From assembly GCA_019423685.1 (NCBI GenBank), contig JAHZAY010000006.1:94427-158426 (forward strand): a stretch of DNA of 64,000 bases, in the 5' to 3' direction. Each line of letters starts with the position of its first letter. The first letter of the stretch is position 1. The notes below the pieces were generated by a model, which was not told where the DNA came from, did not search any database, and saw nothing but the letters and a program-made list of their open reading frames with translations. Origin of the DNA: Clostridiales bacterium. GTDB lineage: Bacteria; Bacillota; Clostridia; Oscillospirales; Ruminococcaceae. Positions 27,185 to 35,402 of the stretch are shown piece after piece. Made by a program: the position numbers and the translations under genes.

Positions 27185-28308
27185 TGGCAGTTCCTCCCTT
27201 TGATGAGGTCGGAGCCCAAGAACAGGTCCATCAGCGCAATCGCTGCCGCCGCTTCGATACAGGGCACAGCGCGCCGGACGATGCAGGGATCGTGGCGGCC
27301 GGTGATGGAGAGTTCGACGCTCTCGCCGGTTTTAAAGTTGACCGTCCGCTGTTTTTGCGAGATGGAGGGGGTTGGCTTGATGACCGTGCGGAATAGCACC
27401 GGCATGCCGTCGGTGATGCCGCCCAAAATGCCGCCGTTGTTGTTGGAGGAGGTGGCAACCTTGCCATCCTTCATGTAAAATGGGTCGTTTGCCTGGCTCC
27501 CATGCAGGCCGGCAAGACCAAATCCGAGGCCAAATTCGATGCCCTTGACCGCAGGAACGCCGAAGAGCAGCGAGGCAATCCTGCTCTCGACACAGTCGAA
27601 CATCGGGTCCCCGATGCCGGCGCTCAAACCGGTGACGGCACACTCGATGATGCCGCCCACCGAATCGAGCTGTTCACGGCTCTTTTCAATCAGGCGCTGC
27701 ATCTGTTCGCCGGCGTGGTCGTCCATAACGGGGAAAAATTTGTCCTGTACTGCCAGCAGTGTTTCCGGGTTGATCGAGACCGGGTCAAAGGGCTGATCGT
27801 GGATGGAGCGGATGCAGGCGATATGTGCGCCGACTTCCACACCGAAGGAGCGCAGATACTGCTTGGCGATGCCGCCCGCAAAGCACAGCGGAGCGGTCAT
27901 CCGGCCGGAAAAGTGCCCGCCGCCGCGGATGTCGTTGTGCCCGTGATAGCGCACAAATCCCGTATAGTCGGCGTGGCCGGGTCGGGCTACCGAGCGCAGC
28001 TGATCGTAGTCCTTGGACTTGGTGTTGGCGTTTTCGATGTAGGCGCACACCGGTGTTCCGCAGGCGATCAGTTTGTCCGGATCATTTGGGTCGGGCAGCA
28101 GGCCGCTGACAATCTGTGGATAATCCTTTTCGATGCGCGGGGTGTCCAGTTTGCCGCCGCGGGAGCTGCGCCGGGAAAGGAAATACAGCAGGCGGGGAAA
28201 ATCCACCGGGGTGCCGGCGGGAATGCCGTCGATCACCACGCCGATGCCTTTGGAATGGCTTTCGCCAAAGATGGAAATTTTGAGGTTATTCCCCCAGGTC
28301 GATGACAT
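27181..28308 (-). CDS. aroC: chorismate synthase
   Basis: FMN-dependent last step of the chorismate pathway. 375 aa; STWGNNLKISIFGESHSKGIG at the start, RRSSRGGKLDTPR, RPGHADYTGFVRYHGHNDIRGGGHFSGRMTA and SNNNGGILGGITDGMP are signatures. The GTG at 28314 is only 2 nt from GGAGG, so ATG 28308 at 8 nt is preferred. Its start overlaps the aroA 3-prime end. Confidence 0.97.
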   Translation of the reverse strand: MSSTWGNNLKISIFGESHSKGIGVVIDGIPAGTPVDFPRLLYFLSRRSSRGGKLDTPRIEKDYPQIVSGLLPDPNDPDKLIACGTPVCAYIENANTKSKDYDQLRSVARPGHADYTGFVRYHGHNDIRGGGHFSGRMTAPLCFAGGIAKQYLRSFGVEVGAHIACIRSIHDQPFDPVSINPETLLAVQDKFFPVMDDHAGEQMQRLIEKSREQLDSVGGIIECAVTGLSAGIGDPMFDCVESRIASLLFGVPAVKGIEFGLGFGLAGLHGSQANDPFYMKDGKVATSSNNNGGILGGITDGMPVLFRTVIKPTPSISQKQRTVNFKTGESVELSITGRHDPCIVRRAVPCIEAAAAIALMDLFLGSDLIKGRNCQ

Positions 28309-29599
28309 GGACACTTCCTCCTAAACGTTCAAAGTCTTGATAAAAATCGGGATAGGACTTGCTGACACACAGCGGGTTGCGGATGGTGACCGGGTTCTGA
28401 CAGCGCAGCGAGGCAACCGCCATCGACATGGCCATGCGGTGATCGTTAAACGAGTCCACCGTGCCCCCTGAAAGCTGCGGCTTGCCGTGGATGATGAGTC
28501 CGTCGTCCAACTCCTGTACATCCGCTCCAAGAGCCTGCAAGCAGTCGTAGATGGCGTGCAGGCGGTCGCTCTCCTTGATGCGCAGGCGTCCGGCATGGAC
28601 GATGTGGGTTTCTCCCTTTGCCACCGCAGCTGCAACCGAAAGGATGGGGATGATGTCGGGAATCTGTGCGGCGTCGATGGTGACGGCGTGCAGGTCGCCG
28701 GAAGTTACCTGCACAGCGTCTTTTTCCTCGACGATGTGGGCCCCCATCTGGCGCAGGATGGCGCAGACGGCCTTGTCTCCCTGCAGCGCCTGGGGGTCCA
28801 CCCCGGTGACACGCAGCGTATAGGGGGAAGAATCGGATGGCGCAATTGCACCGGCCACAATCCAAAAGGCGGCGTTGCTCCAATCTCCCTGGGCAAGCAG
28901 CTTTCCGGGAGAGCGATAGTGCTGTCTGCCCGGGATGTGCCAGCCGCCCTCAATGGGGTCAATTCGGATGCCAAAGCGCGAGAGGACGCTCAAGGTCATG
29001 TCGACATACCCCTTGGATTGCAGTGGGGAGGTCATCAGGATGCGGCTGTCCTGCGGCAAAAGCGGCAGGGCAAACAAAAGCCCGGTGATGTATTGGGAGC
29101 TGATGTCGCCGGAGAAGGAAAAGTCGCCGCCGTGCAGCTTGCCCGAAAGTACAAGCGGCAGGGTGTCGCCATTTTCGGGAAGGGAGAGCTGTACGCCATG
29201 GGCGGAAAGCTCGGAAAGCAGCGGCTCCATTGGGCGCTGGGCGAGGCGTCCGTGACCGATAAAGGTGGCGGGCTGCCCGAGGGCGGCGAACACCGGCACC
29301 AGAAAGCGCAGCGTCGAGCCGGACTCGGAACAGTCGCACAGCACAGGCTGTGCGCTGATCTGTGGGTTGGGGAGGATGTGGATGCAGTCCTTACCAAATT
29401 TGATCTGCCCGCCGAGCGTCTCCAGGACCCGTGCGGTGGCGCGGATATCCTCCGACAGGGTGCAGCGCTGCACCAAGGTTTGCTCCTGGCACAGGGAGGC
29501 GGCGAGGATCAGCCGGTGCAGGTCCGATTTGGAGATGGGGGCGGCGATGCAGGCGTTGCCGGTGTGGGAGAGCGGCCCGTGGACCTGATAGCCTAGCAT
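28286..29599 (-). CDS. aroA: 3-phosphoshikimate 1-carboxyvinyltransferase (EPSP synthase)
   Basis: 437 aa two-domain inside-out barrel. PISKSDLHRLILAA, SESGSTLRFLVPVFAALG (phosphate-binding), GDISSQYITGLLFALPLL, and catalytic region RIKESDRLHAI and SFNDHRMAMSMAVA near the C-terminus. The N-terminal motif has PISKSDLHR in place of the more usual P-G-S-K-S-x-x-x-R; I did not assign class I or II (glyphosate tolerance). GAAGGAGGAGCTGCC precedes the ATG, which overlaps aroB by 7 bp. Confidence 0.97.
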   Translation of the reverse strand: MLGYQVHGPLSHTGNACIAAPISKSDLHRLILAASLCQEQTLVQRCTLSEDIRATARVLETLGGQIKFGKDCIHILPNPQISAQPVLCDCSESGSTLRFLVPVFAALGQPATFIGHGRLAQRPMEPLLSELSAHGVQLSLPENGDTLPLVLSGKLHGGDFSFSGDISSQYITGLLFALPLLPQDSRILMTSPLQSKGYVDMTLSVLSRFGIRIDPIEGGWHIPGRQHYRSPGKLLAQGDWSNAAFWIVAGAIAPSDSSPYTLRVTGVDPQALQGDKAVCAILRQMGAHIVEEKDAVQVTSGDLHAVTIDAAQIPDIIPILSVAAAVAKGETHIVHAGRLRIKESDRLHAIYDCLQALGADVQELDDGLIIHGKPQLSGGTVDSFNDHRMAMSMAVASLRCQNPVTIRNPLCVSKSYPDFYQDFERLGGSVHVIDLGE

Positions 29600-30657
29600 G
29601 GCAGCTCCTCCTTCAAAAGCGCCGCAAAGGCGTCGGTATCCATCGGGACGATCTCAGCCTTTCCGGGATGGGACACCAGAATCAGCCGGATCTTGTTGCC
29701 CGCGCGCTTTTTGTCGTGCAGGCAGGCCTGTGAAAGCTCCGGCACCTCTCCGCCGTAGACGGTGGGCAGGTGGTAGCGCGCAAGCACGGCGCACAGGCGA
29801 TGCAGCAGGGCGCTGTCACAGTAGCCCAGTTTCATGCCCAGGCGGGTGATGAGCACCATCCCCATCGCGACGCCGTGTCCGTGGGTGACGGCGTGTTCGG
29901 TCACCTTCTCGATGGCGTGGCCCAGAGTGTGGCCGTAGTTGAGGATCATGCGGATGCCGGTGTCGTGTTCATCCTGTTCGACAACCTGCCGCTTGATGTC
30001 CACGCAGTAGGCGACGATTTCCTCGATCTTTTCCTGGATGTCGCAGGTCTCCAGAAGCTTCAAAAAGTCCTCGCTCCAGATCATGGCGTATTTAATCATC
30101 TCGGCGCACCCGTCGGCAAAGGTGTCGTCCGGCAGGGTGTGGAAGGAATCGGTGTCGCAGATGACCAGAGAGGGCTGGTGGAAGGCACCGATGAGATTTT
30201 TGCCCGCCGGGATGTTGACGGCAGTCTTGCCGCCCACCGAGGAGTCGATGGCGGCCAGAAAGGTGGTGGGAATCTGCACAAAGGGGATGCCGCGCAGATA
30301 GGTAGCGGCAGCATATCCGGCGAGGTCCCCGACCACGCCGCCGCCAAGAGCGACGATGAAGTCGGAGCGGGTGATATTATTGTCCACTAAAAAATCATAT
30401 ACTTGCAGCAGGACTTCGTGGGATTTGGAATCCTCCCCGTGGGGAAAGTCCATCGAGCAGACCCGAAAGCCCGCCGCTTTCAGCGACGAAACGACTTGAC
30501 CGAGGTAGAGGGATGCCACCGTATCGTCGGTGATGATGGCGGCGGTGCTCTTGTTTGGGTCAAAGACCTGGGCGGTCAGCTCGCCGGTGCGGGACAAAAG
30601 CCCCTTTTCGATCTGTACCTGATAGGGGGCGCTGGTGTGGATGGTGACAGTCTGCAA
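29593..30657 (-). CDS. aroB: 3-dehydroquinate synthase
   Basis: NAD- and metal-dependent second shikimate-pathway enzyme, 354 aa. FPHGEDSKSHEVLLQVYDFL, VALGGGVVGDLAGYAAATYLRGIPFVQIPTTFLAAIDSSVGGKTAVN and NYGHTLGHAIEKVTEHAVTHGHGVAMGM (metal ligands) are diagnostic. Start is TTG 30657, with AAAGGAG 9 nt upstream. Second structural gene of the operon. Confidence 0.97.
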   Translation of the reverse strand: MQTVTIHTSAPYQVQIEKGLLSRTGELTAQVFDPNKSTAAIITDDTVASLYLGQVVSSLKAAGFRVCSMDFPHGEDSKSHEVLLQVYDFLVDNNITRSDFIVALGGGVVGDLAGYAAATYLRGIPFVQIPTTFLAAIDSSVGGKTAVNIPAGKNLIGAFHQPSLVICDTDSFHTLPDDTFADGCAEMIKYAMIWSEDFLKLLETCDIQEKIEEIVAYCVDIKRQVVEQDEHDTGIRMILNYGHTLGHAIEKVTEHAVTHGHGVAMGMVLITRLGMKLGYCDSALLHRLCAVLARYHLPTVYGGEVPELSQACLHDKKRAGNKIRLILVSHPGKAEIVPMDTDAFAALLKEELPC

Positions 30658-30702
30658 TGAAAACAGCTCCTTTCTGACCGGTGCGTTTAAAAACGGGGAT
30701 GG

Positions 30703-31716
30703 CTAGTCGAGCGTTTTGCCGAAGAACGGAACGGCGCGCTTGACGTCCTGCATGACCTGGTCGAACTGGGCCGGGGTCAGCGACTGGGCGCCGTCGCACA
30801 GCGCCTTTTCCGGGTTGTTGTGCACCTCGATGATGAGGCCGTCCGCGCCGACAGCGATGGCAGCCATCGAAAGCGGGTGCACCATCCAGCGGATGCCGGC
30901 GGCGTGGCTTGGGTCGACGATGACCGGCAGGTGGGACTGTTTTTTGATGATCGGGATGGCGGAGATGTCCAGAGTGTTGCGGGTGGCAGTTTCAAAGGTG
31001 CGGATGCCGCGCTCGCAGAGGATGACCTGTTTGTTGCCGCCGGCCATGATGTACTCGGCGCTCATCAGCAGCTCTTCGATGGTGTTTGCCAGTCCGCGCT
31101 TTAACAGGATCGGTTTGCGGATTTTGCCCAGCTCCTTGAGCAGCTCAAAGTTTTGCATGTTGCGCGCACCGACCTGGATGACGTCGACATTTTCAAACAG
31201 AGGCAGGTGATCGATGCTCATAATCTCGGTGACGATCGGCAGACCAGAAGCTTTTTTGGCCTCCAGCAGGTACTCCAGTCCCTGTTCGCGCAGTCCCTGG
31301 AAGGAGTAAGGGGAGGTGCGGGGCTTGAACGCGCCGCCGCGCATCAGTCCGGCGCCGGAGGCTTTGACGGCGTTTGCAACCTCTACCATCTGTTCGCGGC
31401 TCTCGACCGAACACGGACCGGCGATGACCTTGAAGTGCCCGCCGCCGATCTTTTGGCCGGCGACGTCGATGACGGTGTCGTCCGGGTGGAATTTGCGGTT
31501 TGCATTTTTATATGGCTCCTGAATGCGCTTTACCTCCGCTACAGATTCCATCGATTTGATGTCCTCGGTGTCCAGACGGGAGGTGTCGCCGATCAGGCCC
31601 AGGATGGTCTCGTGGACGCCGCGAATCTCCTGTACCTGGAAGTTCATCTGCTCAAAGTGGGAGATCATCTCGTTTACTTTCTGAGGTTCTGTGCCTTTTT
31701 TGAGAATGATAATCAT
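30703..31716 (-). CDS. aroF: 3-deoxy-7-phosphoheptulonate synthase, type I-beta with N-terminal regulatory domain
   Basis: Entry enzyme of aromatic biosynthesis (PEP + erythrose 4-phosphate). 337 aa. Residues about 1-65 are a ferredoxin-like ACT-type regulatory domain (MIIILKKGTEPQKVNEMISH), as in the Thermotoga enzyme, which binds Tyr/Phe. The barrel has KVIAGPCSVESREQM, GAFKPRTSPYSFQG, ILLKRGLANTIEELL and DPSHAAGIRWMVHPL. First structural gene of the operon, downstream of the leader peptide and attenuator, so it is probably controlled both allosterically and by attenuation. Confidence 0.97.
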   Translation of the reverse strand: MIIILKKGTEPQKVNEMISHFEQMNFQVQEIRGVHETILGLIGDTSRLDTEDIKSMESVAEVKRIQEPYKNANRKFHPDDTVIDVAGQKIGGGHFKVIAGPCSVESREQMVEVANAVKASGAGLMRGGAFKPRTSPYSFQGLREQGLEYLLEAKKASGLPIVTEIMSIDHLPLFENVDVIQVGARNMQNFELLKELGKIRKPILLKRGLANTIEELLMSAEYIMAGGNKQVILCERGIRTFETATRNTLDISAIPIIKKQSHLPVIVDPSHAAGIRWMVHPLSMAAIAVGADGLIIEVHNNPEKALCDGAQSLTPAQFDQVMQDVKRAVPFFGKTLD

Positions 31717-31750
31717 AGTGACAAATCCTTTCTTTGTGAAACCGGGTAAA

Positions 31751-31788
31751 CAGAAAAAGCCGGCGCTTTTTCTGTCAAAAGCGCCGGC
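31751..31788 (-). terminator. intrinsic terminator in the aro leader (attenuator)
   Basis: On the minus strand a 12-bp perfect GC-rich stem (31777-31788 with 31759-31770) with a 6-nt loop is followed by TTTTTC. It lies 35 nt before aroF and about 60 nt after the leader-peptide stop, inside the same transcript, so it must be conditionally bypassed for the operon to be expressed. Confidence 0.88.
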
Positions 31789-31848
31789 CGATTTTTACGC
31801 TGGAAAATAAATTTTCAGGAAAAACCTTGTTGCCGAATGGGGGAGCAA

Positions 31849-31983
31849 CTAGATTCCCAACGGAGCAAGCCTTCTTCTTTTGGCATCCATATTCATTTTT
31901 GCATGGCAAAATCGCTCTGCGCTAAAATAGCCAAAGCAAAAGACAAATGCAAAAGAAAAGGATGCAAAAGATTTGCGGTTCAT
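31849..31983 (-). CDS. phenylalanine-rich leader peptide of the aro/phe operon
   Basis: 44-codon reading frame starting MNRKSFASFSFAFVFCFGYF; seven of residues 6-20 are Phe, one is Tyr, and an eighth Phe is at 25. ATG 31983 is preceded by AGGAGG at 6-7 nt. It begins about 40 nt after the promoter start site and is followed by the attenuator terminator and aroF. The Phe-codon run contains GCATCC and TTTTGCAT, which are exactly complementary to ATGCAAAA and GGATGC about 50-75 nt downstream in the same message, forming the kind of 1:2 pause hairpin needed for ribosome-coupled attenuation. Scarce Phe-tRNA would stall the ribosome on the run and favour read-through. This layout parallels E. coli pheL/pheA. 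The antiterminator partner was not folded. Confidence 0.85.
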   Translation of the reverse strand: MNRKSFASFSFAFVFCFGYFSAERFCHAKMNMDAKRRRLAPLGI

Positions 31984-32030
31984 ACAGTTCCTCCTGAATT
32001 CCGGTGATCCCGGAAATTAACAACATAATC

Positions 32031-32059
32031 AACATACACCCATTTATTCGATCTGTCAA
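32031..32059 (-). promoter_or_regulatory. promoter of the aro/phe operon
   Basis: TTGACA (32054-32059), 17-nt spacer, TATGTT (32031-32036) on the minus strand. Start site expected near 32024, giving a leader of about 300 nt before aroF. Confidence 0.8.
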
Positions 32060-32190
32060 GTGCTTTTGGATGGTACAGCCAAAAATCGACTTTTTTCACA
32101 CAAAATAGTGGATGATGGTGTCGATTCAGAATAAGTTATGGGATTGGAAGGAGTAAATCTGAATAGAATATGAATTTCAATTTGTGCTAA

Positions 32191-32219
32191 TTGACACTTT
32201 TTTAAGGAAGTTTTATAAT
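32191..32219 (+). promoter_or_regulatory. consensus promoter of the HgdC/HgdB-like genes
   Basis: TTGACA (32191-32196), 17-nt spacer, TATAAT (32214-32219): both hexamers and the spacing are ideal. The transcript has a leader of about 155 nt before ATG 32381. The rest of 32060-32380 shows only a small GCCC/GGGC hairpin near 32340-32355. Confidence 0.88.
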
Positions 32220-32380
32220 ATGATGTACACTGGATTGAAGTGTGCCCTAATAAATAGGAAAAGATTGTTAAAATGCAGAACAATAAAATCCGCTACAAGT
32301 GACGTGGAAGAGCGCTTTTGGCGGATGCACAAACACCTCTGCCCATATCTGTGGGCGTGCAAATGACAGGGAGAAAAACA

Positions 32381-35362
32381 ATGAAGAATGTAGGAATCGA
32401 TATTGGATCGACAACCGTGAAGGTGGTTGTGATGGACGGGGAGAAGATCCTCTACAAGATCTATCAACGCCACCTGTCTCAGGTGCGACAGGCCACCCTC
32501 AAGGCGCTGGAAGGCGCAAAACAATTTTTGGATGGCCCTTTTCAGGTTGCCATCTCCGGATCAGCCGGTCTGGGTCTGGCAGAAGATGCAGGAATTGACT
32601 TTGTACAGGAAGTATTTGCCACCTACAAGACGGTCCAGGAATATGAACCGGACACCGATGCGGTGATTGAACTGGGTGGCGAGGACGCCAAGATCATCTT
32701 TTTGAGCGGCGGATTGGAAGAGCGCATGAACGGAAGCTGCGCGGGCGGCACCGGCGCCTTCATCGACCAGATGGCGACGCTGCTGAGTGTCACCACCGAG
32801 GAGCTCGACCAGCTCAGCTTAAAGCACAAGCGCATCTACCCGATCGCTTCGCGCTGCGGCGTCTTTGCCAAGACCGACATCCAGCCGCTGCTCAACCAGG
32901 GAGCCCACAAGGAGGATGTGGCGGCAAGCATCTTCCAGGCGGTGGTCGATCAGACCGTCACCGGATTGAGCCAGGGCCGCCGCATCGAGGGCAAGGTGCT
33001 GTTTTTGGGCGGACCGCTGTACTTCTTTAAGGGACTGCAACAGCGCTTTCAGGAAACGCTCAAGCTGGGAGAGGGCAAAGCTGTTTTCCCGGATTGGGCG
33101 CAGTATTCGGTCGCGATCGGAGCGGCCATCTACACTAGGGGCTTGGAAAAGAGCTATACCTACGAGGAATTTACAGATAAGCTGGAAAACGCTACTTCTC
33201 ATTCCTCCTCGACCCACTATCTCAAGCCGCTCTTTGCCACCCAGCAGGAGCACGACGAATTTATCGCACGCCACAGCAAGGCCACCGTTCCGTGGAGAGA
33301 CCTTGCCGGTTACAGCGGCGACGCATATCTGGGCATCGACTGCGGCTCTACCACCACCAAATTGGTGCTGATGAGCGACAACTTTGAGACGCTCTACCGC
33401 TACTACAGCTCCAACTACGGCAACCCGGTAAAGGTTGTGCGCGAGCAGCTCTTAAAGCTGTATGAGGCTTGCGGCGACCGCGTAAAGATTCGCTATGCCA
33501 TCTCCACCGGATACGGCGAGGAGCTGATTCAGCACGCCTTCCACCTCGACGACGGCATCGTCGAGACGATTGCCCATTTTAAGGCCGCCCAGCACTTTGA
33601 CCCGAAGGTGGAATTTATCCTCGACATCGGCGGCCAGGACATCAAATGTTTTAAGATCAAAAACGACGCCATCGACTCGATTATGTTAAACGAGGCGTGC
33701 TCTTCCGGCTGCGGATCGTTCATCGAAACCTTTGCAAAGTCGATGGGCTACACAGCCGAGGAATTTGCCCGTCTGGGACTTTTCTCCAAATACCCGGTCG
33801 ACCTCGGTTCCCGCTGCACCGTTTTCATGAATTCCTCGGTCAAGCAGGCGCAGAAGGACGGAGCCAGCGTGGAGGACATCTCCGCAGGACTTTCGATGAG
33901 CGTTGTCAAAAACGTCCTGTACAAGGTTATCCGCGCGCGCAGTGCAGACGAGTTGGGCGAACATATCGTAGTGCAGGGCGGCACCTTCTTAAACGATGCG
34001 GTGCTGCGCAGCTTTGAGCAGGAGATCGGCCACAACGTCACCCGCCCGGATATCGCCGGCCTGATGGGCGCATACGGAGCGGCAATCTATGCAAAGGGCA
34101 TCTGCGATCATCAGAAGGAAAAGACCTATTCTCAGATGCTTTCCAAAGAGGATCTGGAAAACTTCCACCACGAATCCAAACCGATTGTCTGCCAGGGCTG
34201 CACCAACCACTGCAACCTGACCATCAATACCTTTGCAGGCGGCGAGCGGTACATCTCCGGAAACCGCTGCGAAAAGCCGTTGGGACATGGCAAGGAGCAG
34301 CAGCTGCCCGACATGTACCACTATAAGCTGGAACAGGTGCGCACACTGTGCGAGGACTGCCAGAAACAGGCGGAGGCGCACACCCACAAGCGCGGCACAA
34401 TCGGCCTGCCTTTGGGACTCAATATGTACGAGAACCTCTTCTTCTGGGAGGCGTTCTTCCATACATTGGACTTTGATCTTGTGATCTCGGACATTTCCTC
34501 TAGACAACTCTATGCAAAGGGACAGTATTCGGTTCCATCCGATACGGCCTGCTATCCGGCAAAGCTGATGCACGGCCACATCGAAAACCTGCTGGACAAG
34601 GGTGTGGACACCATCTTCTATCCCTGCATGAGCTACAACTTCAATGAGGAAAAGGGAGACAACCACTTCAATTGTCCGGTTGTTGCCTATTACCCCGAGC
34701 TTTTGGCATCCAACGTCGAGAAGCTCAAGAATATCCGCTTCCTCTATCCGTATCTGGATTTGGCCGAGCAGAAAACCTTCCCGAAAAAGATTTGGGAGGC
34801 GCTGCGCAGCTACTATCCCGATCTGACCTTAAAAGAGGTCAAGCGCGCCTCCGACGCGGCCTACCAGGCCTATCACGCCCAGCGCCGCGACATCAAGGAA
34901 AAGGGAGGCCAGATGCTTGCACAGGCCAGAAGCCGCGGAATCAAGACCATCATCCTCTGCGGCCGTCCTTACCACATCGACCCGGAGATCAACCACGGCA
35001 TCAATCAGCTGATTACCTCTCTGGGACTGGCGGTGGTCAGCGAGGACTGTGTCGCAGATCTGGTGACTCCGGTGCGTCCGGACGTCCTCAACCAGTGGAC
35101 CTACCATACCCGCCTGTACAATGCGGCCAAATATGTGACCGAGCATGACGACTGCGAGTTGGTACAGCTGGTATCCTTCGGCTGCGGCATCGACGCCATC
35201 ACCACCGATGAGGTTTCTGCAATCCTCTCGCGCGGTGACAAGCTGTATACCCAGCTGAAGATAGACGAAATCAACAACCTGGGAGCGGTCAAGATCCGCA
35301 TCCGATCCTTAATCGGCGCTGTCAAGGAGCGCGACGCCAAAAAGGCATCTGCCGACGCCTAA
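32381..35362 (+). CDS. double-domain acyl-CoA dehydratase activase (BadF/BadG/HgdC-like) with HgdB-type C-terminus
   Basis: 993 aa. Two tandem ASKHA ATPase domains: VGIDIGSTTVKVVVMDG at about residue 4 and LGIDCGSTTTKLVLMSD at about 310. Each has the iron-sulfur Cys pair of HgdC: C120 (NGSCAGGTGAFID) with C159 (ASRCGVFAK), and C440 (NEACSSGCGSFIE) with C479 (GSRCTVFMN). Both pairs are 39 residues apart, as C127/C166 in HgdC. The chain may thus fold as an internal mimic of the HgdC dimer holding one [4Fe-4S]. From about 600, a Cys-rich QGCTNHCNLT segment and a DUF2229/HgdB-like domain (PSDTACYPAKLMHGH, PCMSYNF) follow. Such proteins inject electrons into dehydratases or double-cubane proteins; substrate unknown. 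Start 32381 has GGGAG 8 nt upstream. Confidence 0.9.
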   Translation: MKNVGIDIGSTTVKVVVMDGEKILYKIYQRHLSQVRQATLKALEGAKQFLDGPFQVAISGSAGLGLAEDAGIDFVQEVFATYKTVQEYEPDTDAVIELGGEDAKIIFLSGGLEERMNGSCAGGTGAFIDQMATLLSVTTEELDQLSLKHKRIYPIASRCGVFAKTDIQPLLNQGAHKEDVAASIFQAVVDQTVTGLSQGRRIEGKVLFLGGPLYFFKGLQQRFQETLKLGEGKAVFPDWAQYSVAIGAAIYTRGLEKSYTYEEFTDKLENATSHSSSTHYLKPLFATQQEHDEFIARHSKATVPWRDLAGYSGDAYLGIDCGSTTTKLVLMSDNFETLYRYYSSNYGNPVKVVREQLLKLYEACGDRVKIRYAISTGYGEELIQHAFHLDDGIVETIAHFKAAQHFDPKVEFILDIGGQDIKCFKIKNDAIDSIMLNEACSSGCGSFIETFAKSMGYTAEEFARLGLFSKYPVDLGSRCTVFMNSSVKQAQKDGASVEDISAGLSMSVVKNVLYKVIRARSADELGEHIVVQGGTFLNDAVLRSFEQEIGHNVTRPDIAGLMGAYGAAIYAKGICDHQKEKTYSQMLSKEDLENFHHESKPIVCQGCTNHCNLTINTFAGGERYISGNRCEKPLGHGKEQQLPDMYHYKLEQVRTLCEDCQKQAEAHTHKRGTIGLPLGLNMYENLFFWEAFFHTLDFDLVISDISSRQLYAKGQYSVPSDTACYPAKLMHGHIENLLDKGVDTIFYPCMSYNFNEEKGDNHFNCPVVAYYPELLASNVEKLKNIRFLYPYLDLAEQKTFPKKIWEALRSYYPDLTLKEVKRASDAAYQAYHAQRRDIKEKGGQMLAQARSRGIKTIILCGRPYHIDPEINHGINQLITSLGLAVVSEDCVADLVTPVRPDVLNQWTYHTRLYNAAKYVTEHDDCELVQLVSFGCGIDAITTDEVSAILSRGDKLYTQLKIDEINNLGAVKIRIRSLIGAVKERDAKKASADA

Positions 35363-35402
35363 CCCCTTTGAGTTTTAGTCTAAAGGAGGACATGATCCAA
35401 CG

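Noticed and set aside
31717..32060. T-box riboswitch upstream of aroF
   Set aside because: No AGGGTGGNACCGCG-like T-box sequence or stem I was found; the Phe-rich peptide explains the terminator better.
32060..32190. Rex-type operator (TTGTGA...TCACAA) before the HgdC-like gene
   Set aside because: Only loose TTGTG and GACAC pieces, no palindrome of the right spacing.
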